NCBI GenBank assembly: GCA_036387135.1
Contig: DASVUH010000055.1
Location: 33,816 to 97,815 of the forward strand
Length of the DNA stretch: 64,000 nt
Reading direction: 5' to 3'
DNA from: JALZCH01 sp036387135
GTDB lineage: Bacteria; Acidobacteriota; Blastocatellia; Pyrinomonadales; Pyrinomonadaceae
This document shows, piece after piece, positions 19,347 to 29,010 of the stretch; the first letter of the stretch is position 1; every line of letters starts with the position of its first letter. The notes under the pieces are model-generated. The model had not been told where the DNA came from. It did not search any database and was given only the letters and a program-made list of their open reading frames with translations. Position numbers and translations under genes: made by a program.

Positions 19347-21766
19347 TGATGAAGGCAAAAGTAAAAAGGCAAAAGGCAAAAACGGATTTGAGAGCAGAAC
19401 TGTCTTGTGGAAAACTAACTTTTTCCAATTTACGGCTATCGGCGTTTGTTTGCATTTTAATTTTTGCTTTTAGTCCTTTGCCTTTTTTCTTCGCGTCTGC
19501 GCAATCCGGGGTTTTGATTCCTTTGCCGGGAGAAAAGCCGAACTCGAAAGCTCTTTCGCTCGCCTTGATGAATGTTGAGATTTTCATTGATAACCAGCGC
19601 GCTACAGTCAAAGTTTTACAGATTTTTGACAATCACACGGAGCGAACTCTTGAAGGAAAATATGTATTTTCCCTTCCTCAACGTTCGTCAGTTTTGGATT
19701 TTGCCGTTTGGGATGCCGATCAGCGCATACCCGGCGTGATGATGGAGAAAAGGCGAGCCGAGCGAATTTATGGGGAAATCAAAGCCGGGCAAATTGATCC
19801 CGGTATTTTGCAGCAAACGGACGAAACGGAAAGCGGCAGCGGGTTCTCAGCCAGAATTTTCCCGATAAATGCTTACGGAACAAAGCGCTTGGAAATGGAA
19901 TACACCGAAGATTTGGCGATTGAAAATCTCGTCTCGCATTTTACGTTTCCGCTCAAACCTTCCTACGGCGAAACGCAGACGGTCGGCGAGCTGAATTTAA
20001 AAATTCGTGTTTTAAGCGATCATCCCATCACGCCGCTATTGCCTGAAAATCCGGCTTATCCGTTGCATTTTCAAAGAAATGAAGCGAATGAGCTTGTCGG
20101 TGAATTTCACGCGCGGAATATCGAGCTGAAAAATGATTTTTCGTTTGATTATCGAATAAACGCTGCCGAAAACAGTTTTTCCATAGTCGCTTATCGAGCG
20201 CCGGAACAAATCTCCGCGTATGATTTGCGCGATCCGAAACTTGCCAATCGAAACGCCGACGGTTTTTTTCAGGCGCAGGCGGTTTTTGCCCAAAACAAAA
20301 GCGAAACGCGACAGCCGAAAAGAATCGTTTTGCTGTTTGATACTTCGCTTTCAATGTATGGCGAAAAGCTGGCGCGCGCCGTCGAAGCCCTTGATTTCTT
20401 TCTGCACAATCTCGCCCCGGAAGATGAATTCAACTTGATTTTATTCAACGATGAAACCGTGACATTTTCGCCGCAGCCTGTTTCGGCTGCGCGGGAAACA
20501 ATTGAAAACGCCTTGCAGTTTCTCAAAAGCTCGCTGCTCGAAGGCGGAACGAATTTGAAGAAAGCTCTTCAAAAAGCGGTCGAGCAGAGCAATCTTCTTT
20601 CGGACGGCGAAAGAAACATCATTTTAATCTCCGATGCAAATCCCACGCTTGAAACGACTCGAACAAAAGAAATATCCGCCGTTTTAGACAATTCAAACGC
20701 TAAATTTTTCGCCTTTGCTTTGGGAGCGGATGCCAATCAAAATCTCCTGAAAGAGCTAACCGATAAAACTCACGGCTATTTTGAATCGGCGCGTGAAACC
20801 GAAGACATTTCGTTAAAATTAAAAATTTTCCTTGAAAAAATCGGAACCCCGACAATTGAAAATTTAAAGCTCGGCAGCTCCGACGACGGAAATCTTTACG
20901 ACATTTATGCGAGCGGCGGAAACTCTTTTTTCGGTTCGGGCATTTCCTTTGTCGGTCGTTACAAGCGAGCGCAATTGCAAAAATTCAATCTTGCGGCGCA
21001 ATACGGCGCGGAAACGATAAATATGTCGCGCGAAGCCGCTTTGCCTGAATTTGATGAAACACACCATTTTCTGCCGCGAGTGTGGGCACAGGCTCGCGTT
21101 AACGCATTGTTGCTGGCGATGAATCGCGATGGCGAGCGCGAGGATTATATTGCCGAGATTATTCGTCTTTCGGAAAAATATAAATTCGTCACACCTTACA
21201 CGTCGTTTCTCGCAGCGCCACGCGCTTTGCTTCGTCCGCGCTTGATCCAGCCGGGCGATCCGGTAATTCGCGTTAAAACCGATGAATCAATCAAGGAAGT
21301 TTTCGCCGTGCTGCCGTTCGGCGAAACGCTGCCTTTGAAGTTTTTAACAAACGAAGGGATGTGGGAAACCCGATTTCTCGCGCCCGTTTGGATGGCTGAC
21401 GGAACGTATAAATGCCGGCTTTTATTAACCGATAAAAACGGCTACGGCTACAGTGAAGAAAAGACTTTTGTAGTTGACAGCCGCGCTCCGAAGATAAAAA
21501 TCAATCTCGAAAAACGCACCTTTCACGCTGGCGAAACAATTTTGCTGAAAGTTTCCGCCGATGCCGATACAAATCGTCTGACGGCAAAACTCTACAGCGC
21601 AAAACCCGCGCAGCTTTTCTGGTCGAATCAGGAAAAAGCCAATATCGGGAGATTGCAGATACCGCTACATCTTGTCTCCGGGAAATACAACCTGTCTGTT
21701 ACGGCGGAGGATTTTGCCCACAATCAAACTACGGAGGATTTGCAAATCGAGGTTTTGGGCAAATGA
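19343..21766 (+). CDS. VIT and von Willebrand factor A domain secreted protein
   Basis: An 807-residue protein starting at the ATGA overlap with the propeller gene. After a signal segment (ending about residue 53, LPFFFASAQS) there is a VIT domain (about 70-190; LPQRSSVLDFAVWDADQRIPG, EKRRAERIYGE). A vWA domain follows (about 325-500) with an intact MIDAS motif DTSLSM, the Thr of GGTN and an Asp in LISDAN. The last 300 residues carry beta-sandwich-like segments (EKTFVVDSRAPKIKINL). VIT-vWA proteins resemble the inter-alpha-trypsin heavy chain and usually act in metal-dependent protein-protein contacts outside the cell. The next gene again overlaps by 4 bp. Function in this operon is unknown. 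Confidence 0.92.
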   Translation: MMMKAKVKRQKAKTDLRAELSCGKLTFSNLRLSAFVCILIFAFSPLPFFFASAQSGVLIPLPGEKPNSKALSLALMNVEIFIDNQRATVKVLQIFDNHTERTLEGKYVFSLPQRSSVLDFAVWDADQRIPGVMMEKRRAERIYGEIKAGQIDPGILQQTDETESGSGFSARIFPINAYGTKRLEMEYTEDLAIENLVSHFTFPLKPSYGETQTVGELNLKIRVLSDHPITPLLPENPAYPLHFQRNEANELVGEFHARNIELKNDFSFDYRINAAENSFSIVAYRAPEQISAYDLRDPKLANRNADGFFQAQAVFAQNKSETRQPKRIVLLFDTSLSMYGEKLARAVEALDFFLHNLAPEDEFNLILFNDETVTFSPQPVSAARETIENALQFLKSSLLEGGTNLKKALQKAVEQSNLLSDGERNIILISDANPTLETTRTKEISAVLDNSNAKFFAFALGADANQNLLKELTDKTHGYFESARETEDISLKLKIFLEKIGTPTIENLKLGSSDDGNLYDIYASGGNSFFGSGISFVGRYKRAQLQKFNLAAQYGAETINMSREAALPEFDETHHFLPRVWAQARVNALLLAMNRDGEREDYIAEIIRLSEKYKFVTPYTSFLAAPRALLRPRLIQPGDPVIRVKTDESIKEVFAVLPFGETLPLKFLTNEGMWETRFLAPVWMADGTYKCRLLLTDKNGYGYSEEKTFVVDSRAPKIKINLEKRTFHAGETILLKVSADADTNRLTAKLYSAKPAQLFWSNQEKANIGRLQIPLHLVSGKYNLSVTAEDFAHNQTTEDLQIEVLGK

Positions 21767-24700
21767 AAAAGATTAAATCAACCTCAAATAAATACGGATA
21801 CGCGCGGATGAATATCGGAAAAAATCTCCGCTTCCTTGTCCTCATCAGCCCGGTTTTTCTTTGTTTGATAATTTTCGGTTTTTTGTTTGCTTCTGACTCG
21901 TCACAAAACGTTTTTGCGGAAGAAGCGCAAACTGCAATCGAAAAAGCTTTGTACGCCCGCGAGGAGTTTTTCGGAGCTGACGCAATAATGCCTTTACCGA
22001 CCGCGCAGGCTCTTGAAAATCTCGCAAAACTTGCGCAAAGCGAACCGGATAATCCTCGGATTCTCGAAAAACTGGCAGAGCTAGAGGAAAAATTAAGCAA
22101 TTTTGATGCGGCTGAACAGGCGCTGATTCATTTGACCGAAATTGACGGCTCAAAGCTAGAAAATTTAGCCGCTTTCTATCATCGCCGCGCTCGATTTGAA
22201 AAGGAAGCCGAAATCTTGCGAAAGATTCTTATTACCGCAAATCCGGAAAATCGCGCCGAAGTTTTCGGAAAATTGATTGATTTAGCGAGAAGGCACGATT
22301 TGAAGCGGTTTATGCAAAATGATTTTTACGCTCAAGTCGCCAGAGAAAACGCTGAAATCTATGAAATCTTTGAACAGCTTATTGATAATTTAACCGAAGA
22401 AGGAAACTTCGCCGAGGCTTTAAATTTTATCCGCCAGGCGAAAGCGCCGTTTCCCGAACGAAAAAGCGTTTTGCTGGAAAAAGAAATTGATATTTTGCTT
22501 GAAACAAACCGCGCGAAAGAAGCCGAAAGCATTTATCAAGCGGCATTTGATCCGTTCTGGTCGCAACAGGAAGCCGGTAAATTTTACGAGTTTTTGAGCA
22601 ATCAGGATCGTCTTCGAGCTTACGGCGCGGAACTCAAACAACGGCTGAAACAAAACCCGGCGGATTTCGACGCGGCAATTCGCTACGCACTTTATCGAAA
22701 CCACGATTATTACTATGGAAATGACCGGATCGCGGCGATAATTTCAAATCTTGAGAAGGCAAAAACAAACTGGACAACCGAAGAGCTTGTGACGGTCGTG
22801 CGCCTTTTGCTGCGTGAAAACGAAGCGGAAATGGCGTCGCGTTTTCTGTACACGCTTTATTTGCGTGAAGATTTTAAGAAGACCGGCGAATTGCGCGCGA
22901 GAGTTCTTTATCAGCTTTTCGAGATGTTTTCGGATGCCGGAAATCAAAAATTGCCTTTAACAAAGGGCGATTTGCGTTTTTATGAAGACATTGCCAAAAC
23001 CGACACCAGCCCGGGAATTGCGACCGGAATTTTATCGCTGATTTTTTCTGATACTAATCCGAAAGAACGACTTCTCGAACAGGAAAACGAAGCAACCAAA
23101 TATTTCAACCGCGCCGCTGCTTATAAAATTTTTCTTGCTTACAAAGAGGAGTTTCCGACCTCAAAAGAACTGGCTCAAATGTATCTCGACATTGTGCGGC
23201 TTTATACGGCAACAAAAGAACCGGAGATTGCCGTAGCGGCGCTCAACGAGTTTGAGCAAAGATACGAAAGGGCGGATGATTATCCGGCGGCTGCGCTGAA
23301 ATTAGCCGATGCTTTTGCCGCCGCGGATAAACCTGAGAAACAGCGCGAAATTTATCAAAAACTCTTAAATTATCTCGGAAAGCAAGGGAATTTGCTGAAG
23401 CCGAAAATTGCGGATATTTCAAAACTTTCAAACGAATCCGTGTTGGATAATCCGTTTGATTCCAACGCCGGAATTAGCATTCCAAATCAAGTCGAAAGCC
23501 AGAAAAATTATGATTACACCTATAATTACGGTGAGCAGGCAAACGTTTTCAATGATTATTTAGCGCGGAAAAATCAGGCGATCACTTATGCCGATGTTTT
23601 GGAAAAACTTGTCGCCTCGCTCGCCAATGAGAAAAAAACAGCGGAGATTCTCGCCGTTTATTCAAACGAAATTCAAAAATACCCGGATGAAGAATGGCTT
23701 TACGAACAGCGTCTGGCGTGGCTCGAACAAACAAATCTAATCGAAGACCAATTAAAAATTTATCAAGCGGCGCTGGCGCGTTTTCAATCCCGCAGTTGGC
23801 AGGATAAGCTCGCCCGCTGGTTTCTGCGCCAAAACCGGCAAACGGATTTTGCCGGTTTCTCACAGGATTTAGTCGGTAAATTAAACGACGCCGAATTGCA
23901 AAATTATCTTTCGCAGTTTGTCGGGGAAAAAACATCGGCGACGGATTTTGAGAAACAGCTTTATCTAAAACTTTACACATCCGCGCGCGAGCGTTTTCCG
24001 CACAATCCGGCTTTCGTCAACGGGCTTTTACGGTTTCACAAAATAAATAATCGCGAAAACGAATGGCGCAGCTTAGCCGCCAAGTATTATTTTGAATCGA
24101 AGGAAATCCGCGAACAGTTTCTCGATGATTTATCTCGCAAAGGCGAACTGCGAGATTTTTTAGCGAAAGCCACGGGCGACGGCTTGATTTATGAGCTTTT
24201 TCGGGCTGACGCGGCTGTGCGTTTATCGAATTATGAAGCGGCGGTCGAGGCTTATCGGAAGCTCAACCGACTTTATCCGAATACACCGGAGTTTTTGAGT
24301 AGATTAATTTCATTTACTCGCTCATTCGGGCAGAAAAACCGCGAATTTTTAACAGAGGCAGCGGCTTTGTCGCATTCCGAAGCAGACTTTTTGCCCTCGT
24401 CGGCTAAAGCGATAACGCAAAGCGGAGAAGTTTACGCGGAGCTTGGACAATACGAAAAATCTCGCGAGCAATGGGAAAAACTGATTTCAACAGCGAGCGG
24501 CGAAAAGGAAATTTATCTCGAAACGGCAACTGTTTATTGGGATTATTTTCAATACGAAGATGCGCTGCGGACGATAAAAAACTTGCGCTCCAAGCAGAGC
24601 GACGAAACGCTTTATGCGTTTGAAGCGGGCGCGATTTTGGAAGCGCAGCACGATAAAACGAAGGCAATCGGCGAATATGTTAAGGCGCTTGGAAGCGCAA

Positions 24701-27700
24701 ACGATGAAACACAAAAGCGAAAATCCATTAAGCGTTTGACAGTTTTGGCTGTAAAAGAGCCGCAAATTGTGACGGCAATTGATTCGGCGTTTGAAGCTGA
24801 AAAGAGTAAAAGAAAAGATTCCGGTTTTTTGTCTTTAGGCTATGCCGGGTTTCTGATTAAAATCAAACAAAGCGAAAAAGCCGTATGCTTGTTAAATCAA
24901 GCCGTACAACAAAGCGCAGATAAGGAATTTATTGAAGCAGCCAGAGAATTTTATCAATCCGAAAACAATTTTTCCGGTGAGCAACGGGCGCTGAAACGTC
25001 TCGCGGAAATTGTCAGTAGCCCGCGGCAAACAATTCTCTATCGTTTACAATTGGCGAAGTCTTTTGAAGAAAACCGAGATAGGAATTCAGCCAAAGCAGT
25101 TTTAGCCGAGCTTGTCCGAAAATTCCCGACAAATTACGGCGTTTTAACCGAGTCGGCTGATTTTTACTACCGTTTGGGATTTGAAAACGAGTCGGTTGCG
25201 GTTTTGCATAATGCTCTTTCGCAAAGTCGTGGATATTACCGAACAGCGCTGGCAGAAAAGCTAGCAAAGCGATTGATTCAGCTCAACAGGCTTGATTCCG
25301 CCGAGCAAATTTTGTCCGCGCTGCACAATAAAGATAAGGCGAATACGGAATTTTTTCGCCAGTTGGCAGGCGTTTGCGTAAGAACCCGTAAAACCGAAAC
25401 AATGCGAAAAGCCTTCGGCGAAACTGTTGACGCGCTCAAACAAAGCGACGCCGACAGACGCGAGCTTGACGAGCAAATAGCTGATTTGCGCGAGCAGATG
25501 ATTGATGCTTTTACGCAGGTCGGTGATTATAAATCGGCGATTGAACAGCACATTGAAATTATTAATCGTCAACCCGACGATGAAATGCTCGTCGAAAATG
25601 CCATCTCCTATGCTGAGCGCTATGGCGGCGCTGAGACGCTTTTGAATTTTTATTTGAAAACTTCCGCAGACGCCTTCAAAAATTATCGTTGGAACGTAGT
25701 TTTAGCCAGAATTTATGCGGCGCGAAACGATTTGGAAAACGCCGCCGAAAATTATCGGGCGGCAATCATCAATCAGCCGGAAATGAGCGAGCTTTATCTG
25801 GCGTTCGCCGATCTTGAAACGAAAAGAAACAATTTTGATGAAGCTGTCAAAAATCTCGACAAAGCTTTGGAGTTGACGAACGACGCGCCCGAATACGTCA
25901 AAAGGAAAATCGAAATTTTGAAAAAAGCCGGTCGTTTTGCCGAAGTCGAAGTCGAGAAAGCGAAACTGCCTGTAGAAGAAAGACCGAAAACGACGAGCGA
26001 CCAATTTGCCGAAGCGCAAAGGCTTCAATATTCCGAAAAAGAAAAAGCTGGAGAGCTTTATCGAGAGGCTTTCGCAAAGCTGTTTGAAAATCCGCTCTAC
26101 GGAGATTTAAAAGCCTCCGATATTACCGGATACGTCAATTCCCTGCGCGAAGAAGAACCGCTGGATCAAATCAACCAAAGGCTCTGGCAATTGCGCGAAA
26201 AGCTGATTGAAAAAGCCGACGAAACCGATTCAACCAATGCCGGAGAAGCGAGAAAACGGCGCGTGATTTTGGAAGGCGCGATGACCGAAGCAGTCGGAAA
26301 CATCGCTAAAACGGTTGGGACGGATGAAGAACTCAGCCGTTTGCACGAAGATTTGCAACGACTAATGGAAGAAACTTCGTCCGCTAACGACCGCAATCAA
26401 ACAATTTCGCTAATTCAAAATATTTGCCGCCGAGCCGGTTTCGGCGATTTGGAAGAAGCGATTTTGCTCAGGAAACTCAAAGAAGCAAAATTCACAACCG
26501 ATGCGCATTTTCATCTGCAAAACCTGGTCAGCTTTTACAACGAGCGCGGCGCTTATCAAAAAACTTTTGAATTGTTGGAAGAATACAAAAGCGAGAATCT
26601 CGCCTTGAAGGCTGAAGCTGCCCGGCTGTTGAATAACAGGGAAAAAGAGCTTGAGGCTTTGCGGGCGATTTATTGGAAGGAAAATAAAGTTTTTGCTTCT
26701 TCAAACTCTGATGTCGCTCGCTATCTCGAAATTCTTTATGCGGAAAATCACGAAGAATTAAAATCTTTGACCGAAAAATCATCTTCCTATCAATTGCAGC
26801 TCATCAATTTTCTGCTCGGCAAAGGAGAGCGGAAGTTGGCGCACGCGGCGATTGAAAACGCAAATCTGCCGCCGGCTTGGAAACTATCGCGTCGTGCGGA
26901 AACATCGCTGGCGCTCAAAGAGTTGGGAGAAACGGCGGAATGTTTTTTCTGTAAAGCCTTGCAGCTTGAATCAATCGGCATGCTCGTCGAACAAAAACCC
27001 GATAAAAAGCGGTTTCTTATTAACGATGACTGGTTTCGACTTTCGCGCAAATACGGCGAATGGCTTTTCGAGCGTAGAGACCAAACAGTGCCGCCCGCGA
27101 AATTTTTAGTTTCAATGATTGAAAATCAGCCGCGAAATGCGGAAGAACAATTCAAGCTCGGCTCTTTTTATCTGGAAAAAAACGCGCCTGAATCGGCAAT
27201 CGAGCATTTTCGCTTAGCTCTTGAAATAAGCCCTGAAGATAAAACGGCTTGGTCTGCTGTTGGAGTTGCTTATCATTTGGCGGGCAAAACGGATTTGGCG
27301 GAAGAATGCCGGTCAAAGGCTCTTGCCGATGATGATGTGAAAAGCGCCTTAGTATTTTTCCAGATTTTGCAGAAACAGGATTTAGCTGAAAGAGCGCGAG
27401 AAAAGTTACCGTCAATAATCATCAAATTTTTGCAAAACAACGATGCAGACCGGTCGGAAGATTTTCAAAATCTAATTCGCGCGCTTGCCGCCTCTTTTGG
27501 AGACGAAAGAGAAAAATCTGCATACTTTTTGCAAATTCTGGATAAACGCCCCGCCGATAAATCGCTTGCCGGGATGTTAATAAACGAATCTCTTATCGGC
27601 AAAAATCGGCAGAATCAGTTTTATGAATTGTTGATAGAGCGAAGCAAGGGTTTGAGCAGTTATGATTACGATTATAATTTTACATCAATCGCGAAAAGAG

Positions 27701-29010
27701 TTTGGACAAGCGCCGATGCCGAATCCGTTTACGATCAGGAAAACGATTACGAAACGGAAGAACTCGAAAACGACCGATTAGAGTGGCAAAAGAAATATTT
27801 AATATATCTCGTCGGACAAGGCGAAAATGCAAAAGCCGAACAGTTAATCACAAAAATAGAAAAAGATATAAACGGCAGATATGTCCGACCGGAATGGCTG
27901 CGGCTTGAGAAAATACGGATACAAACCCGCCTCGGCAAATTCGATTTGCTCGAAGCCGAGCGCTTTATCGGAATTTCCGTCAGCGATTCCACAACGAAAA
28001 TAAACCCGCCGAGTCTTGAGCGATTTAATGAAATCCTGCAAGTTTTGAAAGAGGAAAATTCGGACGGCGATAAAAGAGAAATCGCTCTCTCATTTTTTGC
28101 TCGAATGCTGGCGCTCGGACAATACAATGAAGCCAATTTTATTGGTTTTGCCCGCGCTCTGTTTGATAAGGGAGACATTGAAAATGCGCTGCGAATGCTG
28201 CAATTGATGATCGCAATCGGTAATGGAACGCAAAAGGAAAGCGCCTTAGCCGAAATAGCTGCGATTGACGTAGTTACGTCTAAAGGTGTTGATGCCGCAA
28301 AACTAACGCAGAGGGAAACAATTGATTCGATTAATCAGGTAAATGCCTTGAAAATCGCCGCCGAAGTTTCCGCTGAATTCCGACTAAACGATGCAGCGAT
28401 TGCGTTTCGTCATCAATTGCTTGAAGCGAATCAGGATGATTCATCAAACCGAATCGAACTTGCCAGGCTTCTTTTCGCCAAAGGCGAAAAACAGGAAGCC
28501 GTAAATCTTTTAACGCAGATTATTTCTTCCCGTAATGCTTTACGTTCCGCGCGCTGGGAGGCACGATGGGCTTTGCTTGAAATGGGCGGGAACATTGACA
28601 TCATTGATGCAAAATTTGATTCCCGGTCGCAATTTTATAATGGACTCGTAGCCGAAAACAGCGGACGAGGAGAAGCTGCAACAGAGTTTTTCCTGAATTC
28701 TTTAATTGCTGAAAAGGATGCTGAAAACTCTGCCCGAAATGAATTAATTAAATTATATGCTTTATCAAACAAGCCTTTCGCTGCTTTAAAATTGGCTGAA
28801 ACGCTAAATGACGCCAAATCCGATGAGCTGCTGCAAACGCTCTCCGATGCTTCGGAAAAGATCGGTAATTATTCGAAAGCAATTGAATTTGAAAGGTCAA
28901 AGGCGGTTATCAACAAAGAACGCATAGATTATTTGAAGCAGCTCGACGATATGAAAAACCAGAAGGCGACAGATTTGACGATTGATTTGGAAAATACAAG
29001 AAAATTATGA
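21763..29010 (+). CDS. giant helical-repeat (TPR-like) protein, 2415 residues
   Basis: Starts at the ATGA overlap with the VIT/vWA gene. An N-terminal transmembrane or signal segment (about 25-48, LVLISPVFLCLIIFGFLFAS) is followed by about 2350 residues of alpha-helical repeats with TPR consensus spacing: small residues at Gly/Ala positions, as in ENLAKLAQSEPDNPRILEKL, LYLAFADLETKRNNFDEAVKNL and FKLGSFYLEKNAPESAIEHF. Two Tyr/Asp/Asn-rich stretches interrupt the helices near 585-600 and 1965-2005 (SYDYDYNF). TPR arrays are protein-binding scaffolds. This one is far longer than typical and probably projects outside the cytoplasmic membrane. It overlaps the next gene by 4 bp. No enzymatic motif seen. 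Confidence 0.9.
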   Translation: MKKIKSTSNKYGYARMNIGKNLRFLVLISPVFLCLIIFGFLFASDSSQNVFAEEAQTAIEKALYAREEFFGADAIMPLPTAQALENLAKLAQSEPDNPRILEKLAELEEKLSNFDAAEQALIHLTEIDGSKLENLAAFYHRRARFEKEAEILRKILITANPENRAEVFGKLIDLARRHDLKRFMQNDFYAQVARENAEIYEIFEQLIDNLTEEGNFAEALNFIRQAKAPFPERKSVLLEKEIDILLETNRAKEAESIYQAAFDPFWSQQEAGKFYEFLSNQDRLRAYGAELKQRLKQNPADFDAAIRYALYRNHDYYYGNDRIAAIISNLEKAKTNWTTEELVTVVRLLLRENEAEMASRFLYTLYLREDFKKTGELRARVLYQLFEMFSDAGNQKLPLTKGDLRFYEDIAKTDTSPGIATGILSLIFSDTNPKERLLEQENEATKYFNRAAAYKIFLAYKEEFPTSKELAQMYLDIVRLYTATKEPEIAVAALNEFEQRYERADDYPAAALKLADAFAAADKPEKQREIYQKLLNYLGKQGNLLKPKIADISKLSNESVLDNPFDSNAGISIPNQVESQKNYDYTYNYGEQANVFNDYLARKNQAITYADVLEKLVASLANEKKTAEILAVYSNEIQKYPDEEWLYEQRLAWLEQTNLIEDQLKIYQAALARFQSRSWQDKLARWFLRQNRQTDFAGFSQDLVGKLNDAELQNYLSQFVGEKTSATDFEKQLYLKLYTSARERFPHNPAFVNGLLRFHKINNRENEWRSLAAKYYFESKEIREQFLDDLSRKGELRDFLAKATGDGLIYELFRADAAVRLSNYEAAVEAYRKLNRLYPNTPEFLSRLISFTRSFGQKNREFLTEAAALSHSEADFLPSSAKAITQSGEVYAELGQYEKSREQWEKLISTASGEKEIYLETATVYWDYFQYEDALRTIKNLRSKQSDETLYAFEAGAILEAQHDKTKAIGEYVKALGSANDETQKRKSIKRLTVLAVKEPQIVTAIDSAFEAEKSKRKDSGFLSLGYAGFLIKIKQSEKAVCLLNQAVQQSADKEFIEAAREFYQSENNFSGEQRALKRLAEIVSSPRQTILYRLQLAKSFEENRDRNSAKAVLAELVRKFPTNYGVLTESADFYYRLGFENESVAVLHNALSQSRGYYRTALAEKLAKRLIQLNRLDSAEQILSALHNKDKANTEFFRQLAGVCVRTRKTETMRKAFGETVDALKQSDADRRELDEQIADLREQMIDAFTQVGDYKSAIEQHIEIINRQPDDEMLVENAISYAERYGGAETLLNFYLKTSADAFKNYRWNVVLARIYAARNDLENAAENYRAAIINQPEMSELYLAFADLETKRNNFDEAVKNLDKALELTNDAPEYVKRKIEILKKAGRFAEVEVEKAKLPVEERPKTTSDQFAEAQRLQYSEKEKAGELYREAFAKLFENPLYGDLKASDITGYVNSLREEEPLDQINQRLWQLREKLIEKADETDSTNAGEARKRRVILEGAMTEAVGNIAKTVGTDEELSRLHEDLQRLMEETSSANDRNQTISLIQNICRRAGFGDLEEAILLRKLKEAKFTTDAHFHLQNLVSFYNERGAYQKTFELLEEYKSENLALKAEAARLLNNREKELEALRAIYWKENKVFASSNSDVARYLEILYAENHEELKSLTEKSSSYQLQLINFLLGKGERKLAHAAIENANLPPAWKLSRRAETSLALKELGETAECFFCKALQLESIGMLVEQKPDKKRFLINDDWFRLSRKYGEWLFERRDQTVPPAKFLVSMIENQPRNAEEQFKLGSFYLEKNAPESAIEHFRLALEISPEDKTAWSAVGVAYHLAGKTDLAEECRSKALADDDVKSALVFFQILQKQDLAERAREKLPSIIIKFLQNNDADRSEDFQNLIRALAASFGDEREKSAYFLQILDKRPADKSLAGMLINESLIGKNRQNQFYELLIERSKGLSSYDYDYNFTSIAKRVWTSADAESVYDQENDYETEELENDRLEWQKKYLIYLVGQGENAKAEQLITKIEKDINGRYVRPEWLRLEKIRIQTRLGKFDLLEAERFIGISVSDSTTKINPPSLERFNEILQVLKEENSDGDKREIALSFFARMLALGQYNEANFIGFARALFDKGDIENALRMLQLMIAIGNGTQKESALAEIAAIDVVTSKGVDAAKLTQRETIDSINQVNALKIAAEVSAEFRLNDAAIAFRHQLLEANQDDSSNRIELARLLFAKGEKQEAVNLLTQIISSRNALRSARWEARWALLEMGGNIDIIDAKFDSRSQFYNGLVAENSGRGEAATEFFLNSLIAEKDAENSARNELIKLYALSNKPFAALKLAETLNDAKSDELLQTLSDASEKIGNYSKAIEFERSKAVINKERIDYLKQLDDMKNQKATDLTIDLENTRKL